The notes under the pieces are model-generated. The model had not been told where the DNA came from, ran no database searches, and saw only the letters and a program-made list of their open reading frames with translations. A DNA stretch of 64,000 bases from Paraburkholderia sp. Ac-20340 (GTDB lineage: Bacteria; Pseudomonadota; Gammaproteobacteria; Burkholderiales; Burkholderiaceae): NCBI RefSeq assembly GCF_017104965.1, contig NZ_JAAGPR010000001.1, positions 434,001 to 498,000 of the forward strand, read 5' to 3'. Positions 8,354 through 18,120 of the stretch are shown here, in pieces. The stretch's first letter is position 1; each line of letters begins with the position of its first letter. A program made the translations under genes and the position numbers.

Positions 8354-8387
8354 AAATGGCCTCACCCGACGGTGAGGCCATTTTTTT
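8354..8387 (+). terminator. Rho-independent terminator after the tehA-like gene
   Basis: AAATGGCCTCACC (8354-8366) pairs with GGTGAGGCCATTT (8371-8383) and is followed by T residues, a textbook intrinsic terminator on the plus strand. Confidence 0.92.
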
Positions 8388-8403
8388 GCGTTACGGTTTT
8401 ACA

Positions 8404-8808
8404 TCACTGCTGTTGCTGCTTTTGCAGATATTGGCGCACGTCGTTGATCGATACGCGGCCCGTGTGCGCCGTATCGATCTGATCGAAATGCTGCGCAATG
8501 AAACCCAGGCCGTTGGTCTGCGCCTGGGTCTTGCTCACGGTCGCGCCATCGCTCAACACGGTATTCGCGCCAAGGCGGGCTTCAATGCGCTTTTGCGCTT
8601 CCTGCTGCAATTGCGTGCCTGTCGAGGGCGTTACGGCTTGCGGACGGTTCGTCGGGAAGAACGGTCCGTCCACGCCATGGCCGCCCTTGGGCAACTGGAC
8701 CGGCGCGACGGATTGAGTTGCTGCCTGCGCCGTGCCGATCACGGCGAATCCCACGATGAGCGGCGCGATACGCCAGAGCTTGTCGGATAGATACATGATC
8801 ACTCGCAT
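8404..8808 (-). CDS. Exported EF-hand-like protein
   Basis: The 134-residue protein begins with a signal peptide (likely cleaved after AQA near residue 29). The C-terminal part HFDQIDTAHTGRVSINDVRQYL resembles a single EF-hand, but the calcium loop is degenerate: loop positions 3 and 5 are Ala and Thr rather than acidic or Asn. Calcium binding is therefore doubtful. It ends in a Gln-rich tail. An internal ATG at 8796 would give a slightly shorter signal peptide and is an equally plausible start. It stands alone between a terminator and the carboxypeptidase gene. Function unknown. Confidence 0.75.
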   Translation of the reverse strand: MRVIMYLSDKLWRIAPLIVGFAVIGTAQAATQSVAPVQLPKGGHGVDGPFFPTNRPQAVTPSTGTQLQQEAQKRIEARLGANTVLSDGATVSKTQAQTNGLGFIAQHFDQIDTAHTGRVSINDVRQYLQKQQQQ

Positions 8809-8872
8809 TCAGAGGGTTGCATCGATTCGTTGTGCGGCCGCTGGTGCCGGGCCGCGCGTGCGTATGCCGTGA

Positions 8873-10687
8873 TTAACGTTGTGCGGAAGTTTGTGCAATC
8901 GCCGTGGTCGAACCGGCGGGGTCTTCGTCGGGCCACGGCGAAGGCAGCGTCCACACCGAAAGCGCTTGGGGAATCGGCTGGCCTGCGTAGTACTTGATCA
9001 GATCGCTTTTCATCTTCGGGCGCGCGACATCGTCGAGATAAATCATATGTCCGCCCTGGAAGAAGTTGACCTCCAGATTCGCGCTCAATCCCGCTACGGT
9101 TTGCAAACGCGCGAGCTGCTTTTCCGTATTGAAGAACGGCGTGGCGAGATCGTGATAGCCGTTTTCGGACAGCACCTTCAATTGCGGATTGAGCGTGATC
9201 GCGCCGAGCAGATCGGGCAGGGTATCGGGCAGTGGCTGGCCGTCGTGCGAGAAGTCCCAGACTTCGATAATGCTGTCGTTCAGCGGCATATACGTCGCGT
9301 TAGGCGCGCTGTAGCCGAGATAATCCGGCAATTGCGTGGCCAGCGCAGTCGTGAACGGCTGCGAAATCAGGATGTCCGATGGATCGCCATCGGCCTGCAA
9401 ACGCGGATCGGAATTCGGCAGCGAAACGCGTCCGTCATAGCGGCCAATCGTGGTGCCCGGGATCAACGAGTAGTTGAACCCATTCACGTTGAAATAGCCC
9501 TGCAAAGCCTGCTGCGAGAGACTCGACGGCCAGCGCCACGAATCCAGCGTGCGCGCCGGCGGCAAAACGGGCGTGCCGAGTGCGTCGGGAATGCCTAGCT
9601 GGCTGAGTACCCACGTCTGCGAGTATTTCTTGAAGTGGTTGTACTGGCCCGTTGCGAAGATTTCCGATTGCAGCGCGAATAGTCCCTGATCGATCAAAGG
9701 CGGCGAAACCTGATTGAAATACGCCGCCACTTCCGCATAACCGGGGTAATAGCCCGCTAGCGTATCGGTATCGAGTTGCAGACCGGCCGTGGAATCCGTG
9801 ATGGCCGTGGCTTCGATCGCATCGGCGAAATAGTTGAGAATGGCCGATTGCAGCACGATGCCGCTCAGTTGCACGCCCGCGGTTTCCAGCGCGAGCGCGA
9901 GCATGTCGGTGCGTGGCGTTCCGTACGATTCGCCGTAGAGATAGATCGGCGAACTGCTGCGGTTATTCGCGGCCAGATAGCGCAGGATAAAGTCGCGCAT
10001 CACGTCCACATCGGTATCGCAGCCCCAGAACTTCTGGTTGGTGTTCGGCAGGATCGCTTCGGAAAGGCCGGTGCCGGGCGGGTCGATAAAGACCATGTCC
10101 GTGGTGTCGATCAGGCTCTCCGTGTTATTGACGAGCGGGAAATTCGGCCAGTTCGTCAGCAGCGGATCAGGCGTGGCGACACGCGTGGGCGCGAACGAAC
10201 CAAGCCGCAACCAGATCGAGGAAGAACCCGGGCCGCCGTTATAGATGAAGGTGACGGGGCGCGGCGAACCGTTGGTCGAAGGCGCGGTATAGGCGACATA
10301 GGACATGGTGGCCTCGGGATTGCCGTTGGCATCCGATGCCGTCAAATGCCCGGTGGTGGTCGTGTAATTGATCGTGGTTTTGCCAGAATTCCATTGGTAG
10401 TGCATGACGGCGGCTTTTTCCGCGACCTGGCTGGCGGACAGGCCGTCTTTGGCATTTAGCGAATAGGCGATAGGGTCGGTATAAGGTTGATTGGCATTCG
10501 AATTGGCGCTGGCGTTTTGCTGCGCGGCGGCCACCTGTTTCATTGCCGTGGCCGAGGCGCCTGATCCGCTATCGCCGCCACCGCATCCCGCCAGTATCAA
10601 TACGCTCAGGATCAACGCGCCAGTCCCGGCGAGGCGCAGGCGGGCGCGGCGGCTGAGATCGAGGCTACTACGGCTGTCCGCATTCAT
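8873..10687 (-). CDS. Peptidase S10 (serine carboxypeptidase) lipoprotein
   Basis: The 604-residue protein carries a lipoprotein signal with lipobox LILAGC (Cys35), so it is expected to be anchored to a membrane facing the periplasm. The S10 carboxypeptidase fold is shown by the GGPGSSS oxyanion motif (151-157), the nucleophile elbow GESYG (Ser254), the Asp-bearing ENGYHDLATPFF and the His-bearing FFQGGHMIYLDD. It would remove C-terminal residues from peptides. The ATG at 10687 has AGGGA upstream; the longer open frame adds 32 residues without signal character. Bacterial S10 enzymes of this type are common in Burkholderia. Confidence 0.9.
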   Translation of the reverse strand: MNADSRSSLDLSRRARLRLAGTGALILSVLILAGCGGGDSGSGASATAMKQVAAAQQNASANSNANQPYTDPIAYSLNAKDGLSASQVAEKAAVMHYQWNSGKTTINYTTTTGHLTASDANGNPEATMSYVAYTAPSTNGSPRPVTFIYNGGPGSSSIWLRLGSFAPTRVATPDPLLTNWPNFPLVNNTESLIDTTDMVFIDPPGTGLSEAILPNTNQKFWGCDTDVDVMRDFILRYLAANNRSSSPIYLYGESYGTPRTDMLALALETAGVQLSGIVLQSAILNYFADAIEATAITDSTAGLQLDTDTLAGYYPGYAEVAAYFNQVSPPLIDQGLFALQSEIFATGQYNHFKKYSQTWVLSQLGIPDALGTPVLPPARTLDSWRWPSSLSQQALQGYFNVNGFNYSLIPGTTIGRYDGRVSLPNSDPRLQADGDPSDILISQPFTTALATQLPDYLGYSAPNATYMPLNDSIIEVWDFSHDGQPLPDTLPDLLGAITLNPQLKVLSENGYHDLATPFFNTEKQLARLQTVAGLSANLEVNFFQGGHMIYLDDVARPKMKSDLIKYYAGQPIPQALSVWTLPSPWPDEDPAGSTTAIAQTSAQR

Positions 10688-11250
10688 ATCTGTCCCTGTG
10701 AATGGTGAATACCGCAAGCAGATAAGCCGCGTTTGCCGGAAGGGAACGTTTTTAAAAGCCAATACGGTCCCACGTCGGCGCATACAGCGGCTGACAATTA
10801 ACTTTCTATATCCGACATTTTTAATACAACTTGTTGCGGTGAAAATTAATCAGGATGCCTATGAAAAAGCAAAGCCAGTGCGGATAAAAAGACAAAGGGA
10901 AGCCCATGAAGCCTGAACGGCCTCTAGAGATTCCCCGTGGAAAGATTTGGTAATGAAAGAATGCGGAGGAAAAATAGAGTGTGTTGCAGCGCTTTGTCAA
11001 ACACTGTTACACGCTATGCTGCATGGATGAATGAATGGCTTTAAAGATGCTTTAAAGCGATCAATCAAATTGCGGAAAAATAAATTGCCAGGACATCGCC
11101 CATTTCGACCGCAGTCGTTGCATGGACAATCAGATCGATATGGCGATGAAAAGAGGGAAACGTTGGCCGCTTTGCCCACCGTCACTGAAGACAGTGGGCA
11201 AAGGGTAGCGGCACGAACGACGTGCCGCGTGCAGGCTTGCGTGGCGACGC
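10688..11250. other. Intergenic region without a gene
   Basis: This 563-nt stretch between the carboxypeptidase start and the adhC stop is noticeably AT-richer than its neighbours around 10790-11100. Short open frames have no recognisable features. The part next to 10687 must hold the carboxypeptidase promoter, and the adhC-proximal end holds a hairpin at 11170-11203. Confidence 0.6.
11170..11203 (-). terminator. Hairpin downstream of adhC (putative terminator)
   Basis: CTTTGCCCAC (11170-11179) is the exact complement of GTGGGCAAAG (11194-11203), and the flanks (GGCCGC / GCGGC) extend the pairing. It lies just after the adhC stop in the minus direction. A U-run is weak, so termination is likely but not certain. 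Confidence 0.6.
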
Positions 11251-12429
<1,179 letters not shown>

Positions 12430-12451
12430 TCAGCGAACGATCGACGCTGGA

Positions 12452-12727
12452 TCAGCGCAGATAGGAACGCACGAGAGAAACGACTTCGTCAATGGATTTT
12501 TGCGAGGTGTCGTTGGCGCTGGCGAGGCTCGAAAACTCCTCGCGCAGATGGCTTTCGAGCACCCCGGCCATCAGGCCGTTGATGGCGCCGCGCATGGCGG
12601 CAATCTGCTGAAGGATGGGCCCGCAATCCGTGCCCTCTTCCAGCGCGCGCTCGAGCGCGTCAAGCTGGCCGCGTACGCGGCGAACCCGGGCCAGAACACG
12701 TTTTTTCTCTTCGACGGTGTGGGGCAT
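12452..12727 (-). CDS. frmR: Formaldehyde-responsive repressor FrmR (CsoR/RcnR family)
   Basis: The 91-residue all-helical protein is close to E. coli FrmR, with shared MP-T-EEKK-VL-RVRR-RGQ-DALER and the ILQQIAA-RGA-NGLMA core. The formaldehyde-sensing Pro2 and Cys35 (Cys36 in E. coli numbering) are both present; formaldehyde crosslinks them and releases DNA. It is the first gene of a frmR-frmA operon. Two operator-like TACT-N7-AGTA sites with G-tracts lie directly upstream, so autoregulation is expected. RcnR (nickel/cobalt) is excluded by context and by the partner gene. Confidence 0.95.
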   Translation of the reverse strand: MPHTVEEKKRVLARVRRVRGQLDALERALEEGTDCGPILQQIAAMRGAINGLMAGVLESHLREEFSSLASANDTSQKSIDEVVSLVRSYLR

Positions 12728-12744
12728 GATGGCTCCCGGTCACA

Positions 12745-12759
12745 TACTGGACGGGAGTA
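12745..12759. promoter_or_regulatory. FrmR/RcnR-type operator, proximal copy
   Basis: TACT-GGACGGG-AGTA, 15 bp, matches the TACT-G-tract-AGTA layout known for RcnR/FrmR-type sites, with two departures in the G-tract. It begins 17 nt before the frmR start codon. Confidence 0.75.
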
Positions 12760-12768
12760 TGCCACAAG

Positions 12769-12783
12769 TACTGTGGGGGAGTA
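12769..12783. promoter_or_regulatory. FrmR/RcnR-type operator, distal copy
   Basis: TACT-GTGGGGG-AGTA, 15 bp, is a better match to the TACT-G6-N-AGTA layout than the proximal copy. The centres of the two sites are 24 bp apart, which would let two FrmR tetramers bind the same promoter region. Confidence 0.8.
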
Positions 12784-12809
12784 TACGCGGAGTGACGCTT
12801 TGTAGCGTC

Positions 12810-13622
12810 TTATTCGGACGAATGCGCCCACTGCAGCAGTTCCCATTTCGTACGCACATTGAGTTTGGCGAACGCACGCTTGACATAGGATTCAGCAGTC
12901 GAGAGCTTCAATTCCAGCATCTGCGCGCTTTCTGGAATGGTCTTGCCGCTCAGCAGGCTACGGCAAATCTCGCCTTCACGGCGTGAAAGACGGATTTCCT
13001 CGCGCGCGATGCGTTCTTCGAAACGCGATACGGGCGTGCCCTCGCGGCGCGGCGTGCTGATGCGCCTTGCCGAGGCCGTTCGCGAATGCATTTCGCACAG
13101 CGGAAACAGGAATTCCCCCATCTGCTGCAACACGGCCAGTTCCCGCAGCGAAAACGCCGCGCGACCTTCGCAGCGCGCGAGGCCTAGCGAATAGCGCTCG
13201 TTACGCGTGCCGTGCGAAATCACGCATTCCTGCGCGATGCGCGCGGGCATGAAAATCTCTCTGCGCAAGCCGTCGTCGGTGAGGGCGCCCACGTCGCGCT
13301 GGATCAGCAACTTGCCGGTCGAACCGCGAATCGACACAAAGAGCGGATCGCGATCGCAATAACTCGCGTAGTAGCGATCCATGATTTCGCAGATCAGCGC
13401 GTATTCCTCGCCGGTGCTGCCGATCCATTCCGTCGTGTAGCCGGAAGGGCTGCGGGCATCGGGGCGCAATCGTTCGAGATGAATGGCGTCGGCCTGAATA
13501 TCGCCGGTGACGAACTGGCCGAGCGAGCGCACGAAATCCGGCGTGCCCACCCGTCCGACAAGATCGCCCAGTGCGCGGGGCGAAATGGTGAGCGTCTGGA
13601 GATCGTGGGTGTCGGGGGCCAT
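12810..13622 (-). CDS. LuxR-family transcriptional regulator
   Basis: The 270-residue protein ends in a LuxR/FixJ-type helix-turn-helix (about residues 205-265, LSRREGEICRSLLSGKTIPESAQML followed by STAESYVKRAFAKLNV), the DNA-binding domain. The N-terminal 190 residues are not a receiver and do not clearly match an autoinducer domain; this arrangement is frequent in Burkholderia orphan LuxR proteins next to catabolic genes. The ATG at 13622 was preferred over the upstream extension, which runs into the promoter region. It is divergent from the amidohydrolase-MFS pair and probably regulates it; the ligand is unknown. Confidence 0.85.
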   Translation of the reverse strand: MAPDTHDLQTLTISPRALGDLVGRVGTPDFVRSLGQFVTGDIQADAIHLERLRPDARSPSGYTTEWIGSTGEEYALICEIMDRYYASYCDRDPLFVSIRGSTGKLLIQRDVGALTDDGLRREIFMPARIAQECVISHGTRNERYSLGLARCEGRAAFSLRELAVLQQMGEFLFPLCEMHSRTASARRISTPRREGTPVSRFEERIAREEIRLSRREGEICRSLLSGKTIPESAQMLELKLSTAESYVKRAFAKLNVRTKWELLQWAHSSE

Positions 13623-13809
13623 TGCGTTGCGCCTGCGGGTCGGGAATAGCGCCACCTTAACCGACCAGAAATGCGCTGTCTGCCAGGACAACCCAGGACA
13701 ACCCAGGGCAACACCGGCAGCATGCCCCCCCAAAACAGGGCAGACCGCGCAATTACGGCTGGATACATTTCGCGCCACATCGAACGATTACGACTCAAAG
13801 GAGCGACAG
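13623..13809. promoter_or_regulatory. Divergent promoter region of the LuxR and amidohydrolase genes
   Basis: This 187-nt spacer carries a direct repeat of CAGGACAACC (13683-13702, two adjacent copies) and a CTGGATACAT element at 13759-13768 related to the GTATC(C/T)G motif elsewhere. The tandem CAGGACAACC copies are candidate activator sites for the divergent LuxR protein. Confidence 0.45.
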
Positions 13810-15570
13810 GTGGCGACACAAACTCACAATCTCACTTCCGGCCACGATCTCGGCGTACCGTTTGCAGACATCGTGTTCCGCAACGCCAGGGTGTACACGG
13901 TGGACCCGCACAAACCTTGGGCCGATGCCGTGGCGGTGCGCGGCGATCGCATTGTTTTTGTGGGCGACGAAGCGGGGCTTGCGCGCTTTATCGGCGGAGA
14001 AACGAAAGTCGTGGACGTGGGCGGCCGTCTGATGCTGCCGGGTTTCGTGGAATCGCACTGGCATTTTTCGACCACGGCTTTTGCTTTTCAGGCGTTCGTC
14101 AATTACGAAGATCCGCAGAAAGTCCTCGCGGCCTTAGCCGACTATGTGAACGGCCATCCGGAAGAAAAAAGCATCACGGGCATGGGCTGGATTCAGGCTA
14201 CGATTCCGCCGGAAATGCTGCGTAAGGAAACGCTCGATTCCATTTGCGCCGACAAACCGGTTTGCCTGCTTTCGACCGATTTCCACAGCATGTGGGTCAA
14301 TTCGAAGGCGCTTGAAATTGGCGGTATCGACGCCGATACGCCGCCTGTGGAAGAGGGTTCGAGCTGGTTCGAGAAAGATCCGGTGACGGGCGAACCGACC
14401 GGCCTGGTCGTCGACGGCGCTGCTTATTCGCTGCTGATGCGGCGCATTAGCGATGCGGGGTATTTGCCCACCGGTATCGATCTGTATCTGCAATCGATTG
14501 GCGTGTGGCAGGAAAAACTGGTGGCTGCCGGCATTACGACGGTATTCGATGCGGGCTTTCTGGACCCGAGCGGCGATCAGACTCTGCTTTATGAAACGCT
14601 GCAGACGATGGAGCGCGCGAACAATCTCAAACTGCGCGTGGTGGGCAGTTACGCCGCGCTCGGGCCGGTCGAGGACCCCGTGGGCACGCTGGTGGAATAT
14701 CGCGCGAAATACCAGTCGCCGCTTGTGAAAGCGCAGGCGCTCAAACTCTTTCTCGACGGCACGGAAGCGAATCACACGGCCTATCTTCTCGCACCGTATG
14801 CGGACCGTCCGCACACCTGCGGCGAGCCGACCATGCCCATCGATCAATTCAAACAATATTTGCTGCAGGCGGATAAGGAACATATCGACGTCATGGTGCA
14901 TTGTGTCGGCGATGCGGCCGTGCGTACCGCGCTCGATGGCTTCGAACTCGTGAACGCCACCAATCCGCCGCGCGAACGCCGCCACGTCATCACGCACGCG
15001 TTTCTCACCCATCCCGACGATATCCCGCGTTTCCGCCGTCTGGGTGTGATGGCGAATACGCAATTGCAGTGGGGTGTCGTGGACGTCTATACCGAACTCA
15101 TCCGCGAGCATTACGGCACGGAGCGCTGGAGCAATATGTACAAGTTCCGCACGTTTATTGAAGAAGGCGTGACGGTTTCGATCGGCATGGATGGGCTGGC
15201 GTGCCAATGCCGTTGCCAGCATCGGCCAGTCGAGCATATCGAATCGGGCCACACGCGCCAGCTTGCAGGCGAACCCGACGCGCCTGTGTTCCCCGATATC
15301 AACGAACGTTTGAGCGTGCCGCAACTGATTGCCGCGTACACGATCAACGGCGCGTACCAACTGCGCATGGAACATGAAATCGGCTCGCTGACCGTGGGCA
15401 AGCGCGCCGATCTGATCGTGCTCGAAGACAATCTGTTCGAAGTGAAAAAGCACGATATCGGCCGCGTCAATATCGGCGTCACGATGATGAATGGCGCAGT
15501 GACGTATGCGCAGGGCGCGTTGGGCGAGCAGTTGCAAAGCGCAAGCCTCAAAGCGATGGAATGCGCGTGA
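13810..15570 (+). CDS. Amidohydrolase family protein (YtcJ/COG1574 type)
   Basis: The 586-residue metal-dependent hydrolase starts at a GTG preceded by AAAGGAG at ideal spacing, giving VATQTHNLTSGHD. The fold is shown by the N-terminal beta sandwich (DIVFRNARVYTVDPHKPWADAVAVRGDRI), the metal-binding ESHWHF, a later HCVGDAAV and HAFLTHPDD, and the C-terminal LTVGKRADLIVLEDN. The nearest named relatives are YtcJ-like and N-substituted formamide deformylase-like proteins that cleave C-N bonds. It is followed 34 nt later by an MFS transporter, which probably imports the substrate, and is divergent from a LuxR regulator. Confidence 0.9.
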   Translation: MATQTHNLTSGHDLGVPFADIVFRNARVYTVDPHKPWADAVAVRGDRIVFVGDEAGLARFIGGETKVVDVGGRLMLPGFVESHWHFSTTAFAFQAFVNYEDPQKVLAALADYVNGHPEEKSITGMGWIQATIPPEMLRKETLDSICADKPVCLLSTDFHSMWVNSKALEIGGIDADTPPVEEGSSWFEKDPVTGEPTGLVVDGAAYSLLMRRISDAGYLPTGIDLYLQSIGVWQEKLVAAGITTVFDAGFLDPSGDQTLLYETLQTMERANNLKLRVVGSYAALGPVEDPVGTLVEYRAKYQSPLVKAQALKLFLDGTEANHTAYLLAPYADRPHTCGEPTMPIDQFKQYLLQADKEHIDVMVHCVGDAAVRTALDGFELVNATNPPRERRHVITHAFLTHPDDIPRFRRLGVMANTQLQWGVVDVYTELIREHYGTERWSNMYKFRTFIEEGVTVSIGMDGLACQCRCQHRPVEHIESGHTRQLAGEPDAPVFPDINERLSVPQLIAAYTINGAYQLRMEHEIGSLTVGKRADLIVLEDNLFEVKKHDIGRVNIGVTMMNGAVTYAQGALGEQLQSASLKAMECA

Positions 15571-15604
15571 TTCGGGCAACGACATTCCATTCGGAGGCCA
15601 CATC

Positions 15605-16792
15605 GTGAATCAAGCTTCGTCTGAATCTGTTTCGCAAAACAGCGCTGTCTTTTTGCTGGCGATGCTCGCCCTCGGCACGGTCGCGCCGACCGTCTTCTGG
15701 GGGCTGCCCGCGATCGTCGGGCAGATCGCGCAGCAATGGGGATTCGGCGCGGCGCAACTGGGCATTGCGGTGCTGGGCGAGGTGTTCGGCATGGCGGCGG
15801 GCACCTTGTTGATGGCGTCGGTGCTCGCGCGCCAGCCGGTGCGCATCACGCTCACTGCGACGATTCTGCTATCGGCGCTGGCGAATTTCGTCACACCGTT
15901 TGCGCACACGCTAACGCTTTTTATCGTCGTGCGCGCCGTGGCGGGGATCGGATCGGGTGCGATGAGCGGCATTGCCATGACGTGCCTGTCCTATACGAAA
16001 TCCGCGGAGCGCAACATCGGCTGGCTGGTGTTGTTGCAGGTGCTCTGGAGTATGGCCTTGCTCGGCTACGTGCTGCCCGTCGTCGGCGGGATGGCGCATG
16101 CTACCGGCACGTATGTGTGCATCGGCGTGTTGTCGCTCGCGTTTCTTCCGGCGGTTGCGCTGTTCGGAAAACAGGAGGCCTTTGTCGATGCCGATGCCAG
16201 CGAAAGTGCGCATGTCGATCTACGCGGCGTGATCTTGCTGCTCGGCAGTTTGTTCGCGCTGTATTTTGGCGTGGGCGTGCTGTGGACGTTTCTCGAACAG
16301 ATTGGCATGCGTTCCGGCCTGAGCGAAGCGCGTGTGGCAACCACGCTGGTGATGGCGAATCTCGTGAGTCTGGCCGCATGCGTGGTGATGCCGCGGCTCG
16401 GGCGGGGCAACGGTTTGCGGCGCTGGGCCGTCGTCAACATCGGCGCATGCGTGGTGTCGGCGGCGGCGTTGACGATGCCGCAAACGCCTGACCGTTTCGC
16501 GCTTGCCGCGATCGTCTTTATCGTGGCCTGGACGGGCGCGGCCACGCTGATCTTCGCGACGATGCCGCGCGTGGATACGGTCGGGCGTTATGCAACGCTT
16601 TCGCCGGGGGTGCTCTCGCTGGGATTCGGCATTGGCTCGGCGGCGGGCGGCGAGTTGATCGAAATGCTCGATGCGCGTGCAGCGGTGGGGCTCGCCTGTG
16701 TGTTCTGTTGTGCGTCTTTACTGCTCTATATGAGCCTTAAGCGCGCTAACAATACGGCAGAAGAAGCGCTGTCACGCATGAGCCAAAGCTAG
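15605..16792 (+). CDS. MFS transporter
   Basis: This 395-residue membrane protein has about twelve hydrophobic segments and the major facilitator arrangement (loop 2-3 region GEVFGMAAGTLLMASVLARQPVR). It starts at GTG 15605, nine nt after GGAGG. It is co-directional with the amidohydrolase gene (34 nt apart) and is probably co-transcribed, so uptake of the amidohydrolase substrate or export of its product is the likely role. The substrate cannot be read from the sequence. Confidence 0.87.
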   Translation: MNQASSESVSQNSAVFLLAMLALGTVAPTVFWGLPAIVGQIAQQWGFGAAQLGIAVLGEVFGMAAGTLLMASVLARQPVRITLTATILLSALANFVTPFAHTLTLFIVVRAVAGIGSGAMSGIAMTCLSYTKSAERNIGWLVLLQVLWSMALLGYVLPVVGGMAHATGTYVCIGVLSLAFLPAVALFGKQEAFVDADASESAHVDLRGVILLLGSLFALYFGVGVLWTFLEQIGMRSGLSEARVATTLVMANLVSLAACVVMPRLGRGNGLRRWAVVNIGACVVSAAALTMPQTPDRFALAAIVFIVAWTGAATLIFATMPRVDTVGRYATLSPGVLSLGFGIGSAAGGELIEMLDARAAVGLACVFCCASLLLYMSLKRANNTAEEALSRMSQS

Positions 16793-16803
16793 GCTTTAAA
16801 GCA

Positions 16804-16830
16804 AGGCGCGGTGGCGATGCCGCCGCGCCT
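16804..16830. terminator. GC-rich hairpin between convergent genes
   Basis: AGGCGCGG (16804-16811) pairs with CCGCGCCT (16823-16830), with an inner GGC/GCC. It lies between the MFS stop (+) and the doxX stop (-). No U-run is present, so bidirectional termination is only probable. Confidence 0.5.
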
Positions 16831-16834
16831 CGAT

Positions 16835-17341
16835 TCAGGACCGGCTGTTGCGATCGCCCAGCAGCCAGTCGATCGAAATCGCGCCCGGCCCCCAGGCCGC
16901 AATGCCCAGCGCCATAGCGGCCCACGTGATATGTATGGGCCAGCCATCGGGAACCGTCAATTCGATAATGCAGGTCATCAGGAACAGGCCCACCGCGGCG
17001 AAACGCGTGCCCAGGCCCAGCGCCAGCAACACGGGAAATCCAGTTTCTCCGCATGCGGAAAGAAAGGCGAAAATCGCCGGCGCAGGAAAAGGATAAGGAC
17101 CGCCCGGCAAATGCAGTTTAAATTCGTCGGTGAATAAGGTAATGGCCGTATCGTTGAGATGAAGAAAACCACTCCATTTGAGGATGCCGGATCGCCAGAA
17201 CGGCACGGCAAGCGCCAGGCGTAGCAGCAGTTGCACGAGCCACGGTTGCGCGAGTTTTTCGATTACGTGACGCGCCCGCGCGATCGTCGTTGTAACGAAA
17301 GCAGGCAAGGACGGTTTGAGGTCTTGCTGGGTCGACATCAT
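16835..17341 (-). CDS. DoxX family membrane protein of the bufferin operon
   Basis: The 168-residue protein has four hydrophobic helices and DoxX-type motifs (PFWRSGILKWSGF, ACGETGFPVLLALGLGTRFAA). DoxX-like proteins frequently accompany bufferin genes and are thought to help in quinone-linked redox chemistry or metal handling at the membrane. Its start overlaps the stop of bufC by 4 nt, placing it last in a four-gene operon. Confidence 0.88.
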   Translation of the reverse strand: MMSTQQDLKPSLPAFVTTTIARARHVIEKLAQPWLVQLLLRLALAVPFWRSGILKWSGFLHLNDTAITLFTDEFKLHLPGGPYPFPAPAIFAFLSACGETGFPVLLALGLGTRFAAVGLFLMTCIIELTVPDGWPIHITWAAMALGIAAWGPGAISIDWLLGDRNSRS

Positions 17342-18120
17342 GATGGTGCTCCGGGACGAATGGCAGTGAAAACGCCGGCGGAAATCATCGCCTGCAGATT
17401 GGTCTGAATATCGAAGGACTCATCGTCGGCGAAAGCGGTTTCAATGGCTTCGCCGAGCGATAAACCTGAAAGAAGCGCGAGCAGGAAGGCCGCGCCGCCA
17501 GCGGGCAGGCGCGAAACGATTACGTCCTGATCGGGACGTGTGATGAGCGCATCTTCCGCATCGCTCGAATGCAGCGGCTCGACAGGGCCTTCGCGTCGAT
17601 TCATTGCGAAGATGGAAACCGCAGGAAAGCGCGAGCGGACAATGCGCGTTGCCGGATGCGCAACGAAGCGCACTTGCGCGAGCAAGCCGCTGTCGATACG
17701 AGCCAGATCGTGTGCCGATAAAGGCCCGGCATCTGCTGCGTGATAAGCGTCGAGCCATGCACGTTCGACGCGGGCAGTATCGGCGAGCCAGGGCATCGCG
17801 CGCGCGTATTCGTACGATTCGATAAAGGACGGGAAGGCTCGCCCGTATTCGAATAGCAATGGCGAAGACGGCGGCGTGGCACGCACGTGAAAGCGCGCCA
17901 TCGCACGGAAAAACTCAATACCCGTGATGCGCTGAACAGCCGGATAAATCGCGGCGAGCGCGTCGATCAAACTCACCGTCACGTTGTTGCGATAGACGTT
18001 GTACCGGTTGACGACACCTTTGCCATGCGCGGCGATCACGTCATCCGGTGCGCAGATCGCTGGATCGATCAAGCCCGGTGTGAAAGCCGCCGGATACGAC
18101 GTGTGCGGTTCAGGCTTCAT
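17338..18120 (-). CDS. bufC: BufC-type partner protein (DUF2063, DNA-binding-domain-like)
   Basis: The 260-residue protein matches the DUF2063/HvfC-BufC family: N-terminal PAFTPGLIDPAICAPDDV, then NRYNVYRNNVTVSLIDALAAIYPAVQRITG, a strongly conserved helical block. Despite a database name of putative DNA-binding domain, in bufferin systems this protein partners the MNIO enzyme and helps recognise the precursor peptide. It overlaps bufB by 11 nt and doxX by 4 nt, consistent with translational coupling. There is no signal peptide; it works in the cytoplasm. Confidence 0.88.
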   Translation of the reverse strand: MKPEPHTSYPAAFTPGLIDPAICAPDDVIAAHGKGVVNRYNVYRNNVTVSLIDALAAIYPAVQRITGIEFFRAMARFHVRATPPSSPLLFEYGRAFPSFIESYEYARAMPWLADTARVERAWLDAYHAADAGPLSAHDLARIDSGLLAQVRFVAHPATRIVRSRFPAVSIFAMNRREGPVEPLHSSDAEDALITRPDQDVIVSRLPAGGAAFLLALLSGLSLGEAIETAFADDESFDIQTNLQAMISAGVFTAIRPGAPS

